Origin: JANSWP01 sp041941305
GTDB taxonomy: Bacteria > Bacteroidota > Bacteroidia > Chitinophagales > Saprospiraceae
Direction: 5' to 3'
Assembly (NCBI GenBank): GCA_041941305.1
Contig: JBGTQJ010000005.1
Location: 186,001 to 250,000, forward strand
DNA: 64,000 bases
Part shown: positions 17,712 through 28,000 of the stretch, in pieces
How the letters are laid out: each line of letters begins with the position of its first letter
Position numbering within the stretch: the first letter of the stretch is position 1
Translations under genes and position numbers: made by a program
Notes under the pieces: generated by a model
The model's database searches: none
Told to the model about the DNA's origin: nothing
Seen by the model: only the letters and a program-made list of their open reading frames with translations

Positions 17712-18488
17712 TTACATAAAATACTCGTGCAAGTTAAATAATTTTATGACAGCCAAAATCATTACAAAGACGAGTAATCGGTATGCCCAAAGGTTGGCTT
17801 TTTCGTATTTGGAAGCAAAATTGGCGGTAAACCATCCACCTGCGGTTTGTCCAATGGCCAAAATGGCTCCTATTCTCCAGTCAATCAAGCCTTTATATTG
17901 AAAAATAGCGATGACCACAGCAGTATAAATCGCAACGATAAAAGATTTGATGACGTTGGAATCTATCAAACTCCACTTCACCCCCAACACCATAACTGCC
18001 AGGAAGATAACCCCCATGCCCATTTGTATAAAACCTCCATAAAAACCCAAAAAGAGAAAAGCAGGAATGACAAAAGCCAAACCCGGTGGATTGGATACGT
18101 CTGTTTCACGAAGCCATCTTTTCGGTTTCACCAACACGACAAACAGCATGACTATCATGAGGTATTTAAAAACAGATTTAAAGTCATCATCATCTATCCA
18201 TACCGCTACCAACACACCTGCGATGGCTCCAATACCTGTTAGAATGATGTAAAACCTGCTGCGGTGCCAGTCCAGTCTGCCATTTTTATAAAAAGCATAA
18301 GTAGCCGCACTGGATTGAGTCAATACGCCTACTCGATTGGTCCCATTTGCCATATTTCCCGGCAATCCTAATATTTCTGTCAGTATGGTAAGTGTAATCG
18401 CAGAGCCGTTACCCGCCAATGTATTGATACACCCTGCCAAGGCTCCCCCAGTGATGGCAATGATGTAGTGGTATAGTTCCAATTCCAT
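17712..18488 (-). CDS. TauE/SafE family permease (anion export)
   Basis: 258 residues from ATG at 18488; a TTG two codons further up is possible. Eight hydrophobic segments in two similar halves (GGALAGCINTLAGNGSAITL and FLGFYGGFIQMGMGVIFLAV) are the duplicated signature of the TauE/SafE family, inner-membrane carriers linked to sulfite, sulfoacetate or other organic-acid export. The substrate here is unknown. It follows the endonuclease gene by 12 bp on the same strand, so the two are probably one transcript, although no shared function is obvious. Confidence 0.88.
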   Translation of the reverse strand: MELELYHYIIAITGGALAGCINTLAGNGSAITLTILTEILGLPGNMANGTNRVGVLTQSSAATYAFYKNGRLDWHRSRFYIILTGIGAIAGVLVAVWIDDDDFKSVFKYLMIVMLFVVLVKPKRWLRETDVSNPPGLAFVIPAFLFLGFYGGFIQMGMGVIFLAVMVLGVKWSLIDSNVIKSFIVAIYTAVVIAIFQYKGLIDWRIGAILAIGQTAGGWFTANFASKYEKANLWAYRLLVFVMILAVIKLFNLHEYFM

Positions 18489-18500
18489 CCACAAATAAAG

Positions 18501-19358
18501 TTAAAACATACAAATATCAGAAGCTTTCATGATGGCGGTTGCCCGATTGGTGGGTTCTGCATCAATGATGGTCCCATCTACACTTCTGGTACTACCCAGG
18601 GGGGATTCATAACGCAAAGGATCCTTATGCCTTAGCTCCCCAAAGGAAAGTCCTGTCAAAAACTCAATGGTCGTGATCCTCACTTGTTCTAAAAATGGTC
18701 TGAACCCCAGTGGTTCATCATTGTCAAAATCTCTTTGCCAAACTAAAAACCCTGCTGCCCTCAATTCACCAAAATGTTTAATAGCCAAAATTTTCCAAAA
18801 TCCAGCAGGCAGGCGGATAGGATCTTCATCTGGGTCATTTCGAATTTCCGGATCATAGGGTGTAAATACAGGTCCAGTAAAAATGGCAGCTTGTTGCTTA
18901 TGCTCGTCTGCAAATTCCAGCATCCAATCTTCAATGGCTCCCCATGCAGTATCGTGCAAATGCTCATGTTGTGGCGCAATATTGGAATAGAAAAAGGAAT
19001 CTCGGTCGGCCTGCTTTGCCTCTTCTATATCGCCCCAATGCAAGGAGCGCCTTCTAACCAGATGTCCACGATCCCAATCATTTTTCCGATAGCCCTGATC
19101 ATTCCCTACCTGAATATTGTTGGGAATTTTGGGGTCATATCTAAATGGATTGCTCCTTGGAATATCTCCCAGAGGAATCATGGAATTGCCATCAATATTG
19201 TGGGCGGTACATGCGGCAAAACCCCTGGCTTCATTAAAAATTATGGAATAACGAGTATGATGCACAGGGTTTCCATTATCGAAAATCTGGTCACTCATTA
19301 ATGGATTTACAGTCGGTAGAGGAATATTGCAATCGGGAAGAAAGTTTGGGTCGTACAT
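18501..19358 (-). CDS. DNA/RNA non-specific endonuclease (beta-beta-alpha metal)
   Basis: 285 residues. NDWDRGHLVRRRSLHWG contains the DRGH active-site motif (D96-H99; His99 is the general base), and FFYSNIAPQ (N126) carries the metal-binding Asn. The usual second Asn after PQ is replaced by HLHD, then AWGAIEDWMLE follows as in the family. It cleaves DNA and RNA with little sequence preference if active. No signal peptide is visible, although most members are exported, so either it is kept inhibited, exported by a route not evident here, or the annotated start misses an upstream segment. It is divergent from the enoyl-CoA hydratase gene across a symmetric 110-bp region. Confidence 0.87.
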   Translation of the reverse strand: MYDPNFLPDCNIPLPTVNPLMSDQIFDNGNPVHHTRYSIIFNEARGFAACTAHNIDGNSMIPLGDIPRSNPFRYDPKIPNNIQVGNDQGYRKNDWDRGHLVRRRSLHWGDIEEAKQADRDSFFYSNIAPQHEHLHDTAWGAIEDWMLEFADEHKQQAAIFTGPVFTPYDPEIRNDPDEDPIRLPAGFWKILAIKHFGELRAAGFLVWQRDFDNDEPLGFRPFLEQVRITTIEFLTGLSFGELRHKDPLRYESPLGSTRSVDGTIIDAEPTNRATAIMKASDICMF

Positions 19359-19468
19359 GGTTTTTTTGATTTGTTATGGTCAAACGAATTTTGGGAAGAC
19401 CAAAATTGGATTCGAAAATTACTAATTTCAGCCCAAATTTCAATTCTAACCATAACAAATCAAAAACA
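19359..19468. promoter_or_regulatory. symmetric divergent control region with mirrored leaders
   Basis: Both genes start after the same leader: TTTTTGATTTGTTATGG (19363-19379) is the exact reverse complement of CCATAACAAATCAAAAA (19450-19466). Nearer the middle, CGAATTTTGG-GAAGA-CCAAAATTGG (about 19384-19408) forms a second dyad. This suggests a shared operator or two matching A-rich translation initiation regions. Confidence 0.6.
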
Positions 19469-20245
19469 ATGGAATCCATCCTATTTGAAATCCAGAACAA
19501 TGTTGCCCTTATTACTCTCAATCGCCCCAAAGTTTACAATAGCTTTAATCGCGAAATGGCACTATCGCTCCAAAACCGACTGGACGATGCGGCCAAAAAC
19601 AAATCCGTTCGTGCCATTTATCTCACTGGTTCAGGGAGCGCTTTTTGTGCCGGGCAGGATTTGCAAGAAGTGACCAGTGACAATCCTCCTGGATTCAAAA
19701 CTATCATTGGAGAACACTACAACCCAATCATTACCCGCATTAGAAGAATTGAAAAACCCATTGTTTGTGGAGTGAATGGTGTGGCAGCTGGAGCCGGTGC
19801 CAACATCGCTTTGGCTTGCGATATAACTGTTGCCACTGAAAGTGCCTCTTTTATTCAGGCATTTAGCAAAATAGGATTGGTTCCCGATAGTAGTGGTACC
19901 TTCTTTTTGCCAAGGCTTATCGGTATCCAAAAAGCAACTGCCCTCATGATGTTGGGAAATAAAGTATCTGCAACAGAGGCTGAAAGGATAGGTATGATTT
20001 ATCAGGTTTTGTCAGATGACTCTTTCCCAGAAGCTGCCTTTGGCATCGCTCAAAAACTCGCCAAAATGCCAACAAAAGGACTAGGGCTCACCAAGCGCGC
20101 CCTGAATCAAACTTTTGCAAATGACTTGACCGCTCAACTCGCCGTAGAAGATGAATTGCAAAGCATAGCGGGGCAGACTTATGATTATAATGAAGGCGTA
20201 CAGGCATTTATAGAGAAACGGAAGCCGGTTTTTAAAGGAGAGTAA
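19469..20245 (+). CDS. enoyl-CoA hydratase/isomerase (crotonase superfamily), PaaG-like
   Basis: 258 residues from ATG at 19469; an upstream in-frame start would run through the shared control region. The crotonase fold is shown by NRPKVYNSFNREM, the oxyanion-hole segments SGSAFCAGQDL and NGVAAGAGANIALACD, and FSKIGLVPDSSGTFFLPRLIG. GLVPDS with Asp at the position where classical hydratases carry Glu is typical of PaaG-type isomerases that rearrange epoxy-phenylacetyl-CoA, so that role or fatty-acid enoyl-CoA isomerisation is plausible. No other phenylacetate genes are in the window. Cytosolic. Confidence 0.88.
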   Translation: MESILFEIQNNVALITLNRPKVYNSFNREMALSLQNRLDDAAKNKSVRAIYLTGSGSAFCAGQDLQEVTSDNPPGFKTIIGEHYNPIITRIRRIEKPIVCGVNGVAAGAGANIALACDITVATESASFIQAFSKIGLVPDSSGTFFLPRLIGIQKATALMMLGNKVSATEAERIGMIYQVLSDDSFPEAAFGIAQKLAKMPTKGLGLTKRALNQTFANDLTAQLAVEDELQSIAGQTYDYNEGVQAFIEKRKPVFKGE

Positions 20246-20365
20246 TAATAAGTATCTGCTGATACCATTGAGTCATGAAAAGCGTTATGCAAAATGATGT
20301 TAACAGATAAATGACCCAATGCTTCTAAGCGATAAAATCCTTATTTTTGAAAGAAAAATTCTACT

Positions 20366-20980
20366 ATGACGGTTGCTACTGAACATCAAAAGTCAAAGCT
20401 GAAGGAGGAAGTCCAAGAAATTCCGGAAGAGCTAATTTATGAAATGGATGATGGCAAGCCGATCTATTATCGAGGCTATTTGGACGTTTTAAATAAAACA
20501 AAAACGCTTGAACAAATTATGGGAAGCTCTTCTATGCACGCACTATTAATCATGCTTATTTCAGATTTTTTTGTCAAAAAATTTGGAGATGATTATATAC
20601 GATTAACTGGGGAACTAGGTTATCAATGGGCGCCTAAAACCTGGCGAAATTTGGATATTGCTATATATGAAAAAAGGAAAGTAAAAGATAAAAGTGCATT
20701 CTTCAAAAATACCCACATCGACTTCCCACCTGAAATAGTCATAGAGATTGACACTAAGGCAGAATTGCGGTTTGAGGATTATCCCAACTCCTATTTTCAC
20801 AAAAAAACAGATCAGCTATTAGCAAATGGGGTTGAAAAAGTCATTTGGCTTTTTACGAACACCATTAAATATTTGATTGCCGAAAGTGGTAAAGATTGGG
20901 TTATGAACAATTGGACAGAAAGTTTTGAAATTAAAAACGGAATTCAATTGAATATCCAACAATTGCTGGATGATTTTTGA
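20366..20980 (+). CDS. Uma2-family (DUF820) restriction-like endonuclease protein
   Basis: 204 residues. NLDIAIYEKRK, PPEIVIEIDTKAEL and YFHKKTDQLLANGVEKVIWLF match the Uma2/DUF820 family, a PD-(D/E)XK-type fold in which the Asp of LDIAI and the E-x-D-x-K of EIDTK would be catalytic. Proteins of this family are widespread and mostly uncharacterised; some are linked to mobile DNA. It stands alone, 120 bp after the enoyl-CoA gene, and ends 3 bp from the convergent PorP/SprF gene. Confidence 0.85.
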   Translation: MTVATEHQKSKLKEEVQEIPEELIYEMDDGKPIYYRGYLDVLNKTKTLEQIMGSSSMHALLIMLISDFFVKKFGDDYIRLTGELGYQWAPKTWRNLDIAIYEKRKVKDKSAFFKNTHIDFPPEIVIEIDTKAELRFEDYPNSYFHKKTDQLLANGVEKVIWLFTNTIKYLIAESGKDWVMNNWTESFEIKNGIQLNIQQLLDDF

Positions 20981-20983
20981 TAA

Positions 20984-21940
20984 TCATTTATACCACGAAT
21001 AAACCCCTACAAACTCAATCCCATAACCATAATTTTCAAAAGGACCTATCGGTATATCAAAACCAATTCCCAATTTGAGTTGGCTGTTTTGCAAATCAAT
21101 GGCTTCTCCCAATATGTTTCCTATTTCAAAATGCAAAGCTCCGGTGGCATGATTTCCAGAGTTATAGGAAAATCCCATCCCCATCCAAAATACTTCACTT
21201 ATCAAATACCTGGCATTCATCGTAAAACTTAAGGGCACATTAGGCGCAAAACGTACAAACGCAGAGGGCTCTACAAAAGAATTATTGCTTCGAAACCAAG
21301 TTACAGGAATGTATCCGCCAACCACCGCATAAAAATGTTGAAATCTATCTATAGGGAAATCTCCATTATCTGTTCTAAAAGTCGTTGTTAATCTAAATAA
21401 TTGAGGAATAGACAAGCCGGCATATACCTTATCGGAATAGTGATAAAACACCCCATATCCAAAATCCGGGAAGATCACATTGTCATCCTGTAAGACACTT
21501 TCTTCCTCATCCTGCCATTCAATTTTACTGATTTCTGCTCGATACTGCACCAATCCTGCATTCAAACCAAAGACCACAGACTGATCAATGCGACGTCCAA
21601 ACTTCAGGCTATAGGTAAATTGACCATATGCTCCTGTTTGTCCTATCAAGCCTGTCTTGTCATTGATAATATGTGCCCCAACAGAGTAGTTTTGGTCTTC
21701 GGGAAGGTATTCCCAATTAACTACCTGGGTAACTGGTCCTCCTTCAATGCCCCACCAATGATTCCGGTAGGAGGTAGCGATAGACATATTCATTTCATTA
21801 ATGAGGTAATTGTTGGAAATATATGCAGGATTAATGATGCTCCAATGGTCGCGGTAAAGGGTGAAAATTGGCAATTGCTGAGAGAACATTGGAAATACAA
21901 AAATAGCTGCAAATATGATGGTGGTAATTGTTTTTTTCAT
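20984..21940 (-). CDS. PorP/SprF family type IX secretion outer-membrane protein
   Basis: 318 residues from ATG at 21940 (MKKTITTIIFAAIFVFPMFSQQ is a clean signal peptide; the longer open frame reads back through hairpin repeats). LPIFTLYRDHWSIINPAYIS, HWWGIEGGPVTQ and VGAHIINDKTGLIGQTGAYG are classic PorP/SprF motifs, and the rest alternates like an outer-membrane beta barrel. Members partner with T9SS substrates carrying type B tails, such as SprB. Directly upstream on the same strand lies just such a protein (22048-28485), so this is most likely its dedicated anchor or export partner. Three hairpins lie in the 107-bp gap. Confidence 0.93.
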   Translation of the reverse strand: MKKTITTIIFAAIFVFPMFSQQLPIFTLYRDHWSIINPAYISNNYLINEMNMSIATSYRNHWWGIEGGPVTQVVNWEYLPEDQNYSVGAHIINDKTGLIGQTGAYGQFTYSLKFGRRIDQSVVFGLNAGLVQYRAEISKIEWQDEEESVLQDDNVIFPDFGYGVFYHYSDKVYAGLSIPQLFRLTTTFRTDNGDFPIDRFQHFYAVVGGYIPVTWFRSNNSFVEPSAFVRFAPNVPLSFTMNARYLISEVFWMGMGFSYNSGNHATGALHFEIGNILGEAIDLQNSQLKLGIGFDIPIGPFENYGYGIEFVGVYSWYK

Positions 21941-21960
21941 AACAGTTGATTTTAAAACGT

Positions 21961-22040
21961 ACCACGGCTCTCCAGAGCCGTAAAAAGTTTCACGGTTTTC
22001 CAAAACCGTGTCAGGGAGTCACGGCTCGGAAGAGCCGTGG
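21961..22040. repeat. triple hairpin array (ACGGCTC / ACGGTTTT / ACGGCTC)
   Basis: Three consecutive hairpins at 21964-21981, 21991-22010 and 22020-22039, all built on an ACGG...CCGT stem end. The first and third have the same stem, so they can also pair with each other around the second. The array lies between the adhesin and PorP/SprF genes and may tune expression of the second gene or stabilise mRNA. Confidence 0.7.
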
Positions 22041-22047
22041 CACTTGG

Positions 22048-25000
22048 TCATTCCCGCTGAATGATATACGTCACTCCTGTTTCCTGAAACACCTTACTAT
22101 TATTCTCATAAACTGTCAATTGATAATAATATGCCCCTTGCTCCAGGGTCTTTCCATTTCTGTTCAAATCTCCATACCAGGGATTGTTGTTGGAATAATC
22201 GTCATCCTCAAAGACCACACTTCCCCAACGGTTGATAATGATGAGTTCATTCCGATGGTCTTCATTTAAGCCTATTATACTGAATACATCGTTCAGACCA
22301 TCATTATTAGGCGTCAATGCTTCCGGTACTTTTGGAAAATTCAGGATTTGAATCAATACCAAAGCCGTATCACAAGCCATGCAGGTATCTATCCAACCGT
22401 TGCAAACCTCATATACAAATTCTACTTCCCCTGTGTAATTTTCGGAAGGTTCTGAATATTGGAAAGTTTGTGCATCGGGCAGCCAAACCAATTCTCCGCG
22501 CTCTGGTGGCGTCACAATGGTCATCTCAAGACTATCCAAAGCATCCACCTGATCATTCCTTAAGACATTCATCGTTATAATATCCTGAGCTTTTTCTAAT
22601 ACAAACCGATCAAATACGGCAATGGGGGGGATTGCATAATGTACAATGATAGTATCTCGCGCTGCATCTTCACAGGCACCACAAGAGACAGACCAGATAA
22701 ACTCATTGACACCAGGTTCCAGGTTATTGACCATCGTCTGGGTACCGAATGGAGATTCAATTTCAGCTGTTGAATTGGTCTTCCAAATGCCCACACAACC
22801 AAGCATTACAGAAGGGGCATTCAGCACTACAGCATTAATGTCACATAAGACTATATCCGCTCCCAATTCTACTGATTCAGAGGGAGGCGCATTGACTTCT
22901 AAATGATGAAAACCTAGTGGATTAGAAAGGCAGTTCCCCCATTCCATCAGCACAAAATATTGACCGGAATCCTGAGTGGTCACATTGGGAATGATCAGCG
23001 AAGGATCAACTGTAATTATGGTGTCCCCATTTGGCAAAAGCCAATAGTACCGAGCATTATCTACAGACCAGGCTTCTGTCTCCAATATCAAATCTTCTCC
23101 CCCGCAAAGCATTTCCTGACCAGACACCCAAAGCAAATCAGGTGGTTGTTCATTAAAAATGACTACTGTCCCCTGCACCACTGATAAACACGGATCATCA
23201 AAATCAATATTGCCAGTTCCGTCATCATTTCCTGCGATTGCAAAAATATAATATGGCGTGTCATAGGCTAATTGTGCATTGTATCCAAATGAAGGAATGT
23301 TATTGCTGGCTAGTGGCATCTGGAGATTGCCAGAAGCTGTTTGAAGCACGAAAATCAATAGATCATTATTGTCCAAAATAGCATTCTCATGGGTCGCAAA
23401 GACAGTCGTTCCTTCGCATACCTGAATCGTGTCTTCCACAAAATTTCCGGCAAAAGTGAGGCAATCGCAATCGTCATTCCCATCCAATGTAACGGTGCCA
23501 CAATCGTTTGTGATAAAAAATTCATAAGCAGTCATAATTGGAATCGGATTGCTGGTCACGACACCGTCTGGAGAAATATCTGCTACACTGTTTCCACCTA
23601 CACCAAAAGGCAAATCACTGTTTACCTGAAAAACAACAGTGTAAGTATCTCCATCACAAGTAATTTGTGCATTTTCAAAGGCAGGCAAATGATTAACTGT
23701 CAGCACTGCTGTATCCAAACTAGTGCCTACACAGCCATTTGCATCCGTGATGCTTATTATGGAATACGTAGTTGTTTGTTGTGGTTGTAAATTCAGAATT
23801 TGCCCATCCAGTACATTGGTCAAATCAAATTGGCTTTGCCCATCCGAATAGCTAAAATTAAATGGAGAGGCTCCTGTTAAATCCAAAGTGAGTGGGAAGA
23901 CATCTCCTGCACAGCCGGTCAAACCTGCTTCTACAAAAAATCCTGAAGGAGCGGTGCCCGGTAATATGTCATAAGAAGCTGTTAGGAGGCAATTATTAGC
24001 ATCAGTTACAGAAACCTCATAATTACCAGTATTTAGGTTGCTTATTAAATCAGTCGTCTCACCACTGTCCCATTGATAATTATAAGCACCAGTACCACCA
24101 CTTACAAAAACCTGAATGCTCCCGTTTGCATCATTTAGGCAAGTTTCATTTTGAATAATCGCTGAGTCAATCTGCAAAGGAGGAGGTTCGCTTATTATAA
24201 AAGTATCCAGAAGAATACAATCATTCATATCTGAAATGGTTACATCGTAGCTACCTGCGGAAAGGTTGGCAATGGCATTTCCACTATCTCCTGTATTCCA
24301 GATAATTTGATAGGGAGGGCTTCCACCAACCACCAAAATTTCAAGGCTGCCATCTGTACCTCCCTGACAGGATACATTTTGAACAGTTGAAGAATTTATT
24401 TGCAAAACAGGTGGTTCAGTCACCAAAAATGTATCTAAATACACACAATCATTAACATCAGAAATGGTGACATCATAAACGCCCGATGAAAGGTTGGAAA
24501 GCAGGGTTCCACCCGCTCCTGTGTTCCAAACAACCTGATATGGAGGAGTACCTCCATTCACAAAAACTTCTATACTGCCGTCAGTTCCATTGGCGCAGGA
24601 AACATCCTCTATTTGAAAGGAATCCAATTGTAATACAGGCGGCTCAGTAATAATTATGGTATCAAAAAGGGTGCAATCATTCCCATCAATAATAGTCGTC
24701 AAATAGATTCCAGCTGTCAACTGATTGGCTGAATAAATATTGGCATCCAGAATTTGATTCATAGAAGGTTCATTCCACAAAAACTGGTAAGCAGGAATTC
24801 CTCCTATCAATTGAATCTGCAAACTCCCATCATTGCCTCCTGCACAGCTGACATTTTCTACTATCGTTGTATCTATTCCAAAACCCATGCAAAGGTCTGG
24901 ATCAAATTCAACAACACTGAATGTGCAGTTTTCTGTACAATTATTGGCGTCAGAGATAAAAACGGTATAACTACCTGCCGGAAGGTTGGTAAATGTATCT

Positions 25001-28000
25001 GAGCCAGCAACGAAAAAGGTATCTTGATTGCCCAAAAAAGTAATAAAATAAGGTGCTGTTCCACCTGAGAAATTAATAATTGCTTCTCCCAAACTTTCGC
25101 CAGGTGGTGTAGTCCCTACAAGTGTATCACAGGCAAACAACAATTCTGAAGGCTCTGCAATTGTAAGGGTATCAAATATTCGGCAATTCTGACTATCAGT
25201 GATCGTTGTAAAATAACTTCCCGACGTAAGATTATCAGCAAAAAAGGTATCTGTTGAAATGGTATCATCCAAGGAGGAATTATTCCATTCGAAAATGTAG
25301 GGAGCTAAACCGCCTTCCAAAATGATTTCCAGGCTACCATCATTTCCATCAAAGCAGGAGACATGGTTTACAAAACTTGTATCGACCAGGAAATCATCAC
25401 AATTGGGTTCTGTGATGGTGACCATACAAGTGGTATCGCATCCCAAGCTATCCATCAAGGTCAAAGTATAGGTTCCAGCAGAAAGATTCAGCAAAGTATC
25501 CATTCCAGGATTGGGAAAAGTATCATTGCCCATTGCCCAACTCAAATAATAGGGAGCCGTGCCTCCTGAAAAACTGATAACAGCGGAGCCATTGTTGCCT
25601 CCGACTGTGGAAACTGAATCCAATTGCGTACAAGAAAAGCTTAGCGTATCTGGTTGCGTAATTACAAGGGTATCCAGTAGCTGGCAAGAGCTGGAGTCGG
25701 TAATGGTTACAAAGTAAGTTCCAGCAAGCAAAGAATCGGCATCAAAAACGTTTACATTCAACGTATCATTCAACGTCGTATCATTCCATTCAAAAATAAA
25801 AGGAGATGTACCACCCATCAATTCCAAATACAAACTGCCATCATTCCCTCCTGCACAGGAAACTGGAATGGTGTACGAAGTATCTATCAAAAAATCTGTA
25901 CAATTTACAGGTGGAGGCTCTGAAATACTAAAAGTACAGGTAGTCGTGCAGCCTTCTGCATCTGTGAAAGTAACTGAGTAGTTGCCTGCTTCAAGATTAG
26001 TCAGTGTATCCTGGCTTCCAATAGCGGTAATAGTACCACTTCCCAATAAACCGTTATCTCCTGCCCAGTCGTAGTTATAATTTGGGGTGCCTCCGGTAGT
26101 TATTTCAATAACAGCACTCCCATCATTGCCTCCATTTGCAGATACAGCACTCAACTCGGCACAAGAAGCTGTCAGGGAAATTACGAACAACTCTATCTCT
26201 GCCCGGTTGGAAATGCAACCATTATTGTTTACGATCGCATATACAAATCCGCCCCCAGACGAATAAGTAGTGGGGTTCGCAATTGGAACCGAGATCGCAA
26301 TATCTTCATACCACTCTACTGGCAGACCAGTCCCTCCATTGACGATATCTTCAATAGTCGTCAAATCAAAAGTGGCTTGCCCCGCAGATTCTTCACATTC
26401 AAACATAAAAGCAGGAAAAGCTTCGGGGTTGGGATTAACCGTCACTGTGGGCGTTCCAAAAAATGTCCCCTCACAATTGGCATCAAAGAGCGTTGTGATG
26501 GCATAGGTTGAAGTAAAAGGAGGGCTTACTGTCAGCACAAAAGGACTACTCATAATATTGGTGAGTGCAGGCTGAGCGATGCCATTTTCGGTGTAATTGA
26601 TGGTATACGGAGGCGTACCTGTGAGGAAAATGGTCAAGTCTGTGGCATCTCCTTCACATATTTCCGCATCACCTGTAAGGACAGCAGTAGGCTCTTCTCC
26701 AGCTACCGTAATGGTTTGGGTTTCTGTTGTATTATTTCCACAAGCGTCGGTTAAAGTCCAGGTTCGGGTAATGATAACATCACAATTGTCAGTGATTTGA
26801 GTATCTGAAAAAATGGCTTCTGTCGGTCCTCCATCTGCTACTTCTGGATCACAGTTATCTGATTCATCGGTTACATCTCCTGTTACAGAGGGATCCGTTG
26901 GAGAGCCAACAACAACAGTAATATCAGCCGGAACAGTGAAAGTTGGAGCTACATTGTCCTCGACTGTTATGGTTTGAGCAGCCACGTTTTGGTTTCCACA
27001 AGCATCCGTAGCAGTCCAAAGATGCACAAGGGTATAATTTTGAGGACACTGTGCACTTGGTGTATTCGTTTCGGTAAATGTCAGGATGGGATTATCATCA
27101 CAATTGTCTGTAACTGTCGGATTAGCAGGAGCCGGCACATTGTCACAGGAAACTGTAATGTCTACCGGAACCCCTGAAATGGTTGGGATTGTATTGTCTG
27201 GCAAAATCGTAAAGGTCGCTGGGTTCGTTACCGCAGTATTGCCCATGCCATCCGTAAAAGTCCATTGCAGGCTCACACTTCCACCACAAACATCCGGCAT
27301 CGGTGGAGGTGGAATCGGAATAGGCTGACAGGTAATCAATGGATCGCAATCACTAAATGCTTCCGCACCGCCGCAGGTATTTATCCAATTTTGGTAAATG
27401 GCTTGTAAATCGGTTCCTACGATACATTCCACATCCAGATTGATAGGTTGAGTAGTAATGGTTATGCCTGTGCAAGTCACGATAAAGCAGGAAGAGAATT
27501 CGGATGTATTACCACCATCTGTCGAGGTCGCTGTTACTTCCTGCCCTGCAATTAAAGTTAGACCGGATAAAGTCCAGTTTCCAGTAGCGGCAACTGTCGA
27601 GGTTCCTAAATAGGTATTTCCCTGACAAACGCCTACAGGTGGTGAACAAACAGAATTGTCATTGACAAAAACTTCAATTATTGCTCCAGCTGTGCCCGTA
27701 CCTGTTACTTGGTTGGACATTGCCGAAGTGATGGTCGGAACGGAAGGTTGTCCTAAAATTTTATTGATACCTTCATTTGTATTGCAATAAAATTGATTTT
27801 CCGTAATCAAAACATCACTGGGTCCCAACACCTCTACGCCAATTGGATTATGTGCAATTACGTTGTCCTCAATGGTTCCTGTTCCAAAAGTATTTGCTAC
27901 TGCTATACCAGCCTGGGTATTTGGGAAAGGATTGCCCTGTGGATCTTCTCCTATCGTATTCATCAGCGCCGTAAAATTCAAACCACCCCCTTGTAGCCGA

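Noticed and set aside
18774..19301. 175-residue plus-strand frame opposite the endonuclease
   Set aside because: The minus-strand frame carries DRGH and the rest of the nuclease family pattern; the plus frame has no recognisable feature.
21941..22003. Longer N-terminus for PorP/SprF starting at 22003
   Set aside because: The extension is translated hairpin repeat; a normal signal peptide starts at the ATG at 21940.
24000..26160. DNA tandem repeats in the adhesin as a mobile or CRISPR-like element
   Set aside because: They encode SprB-type protein repeats in a continuous open frame; similarity is at protein level.
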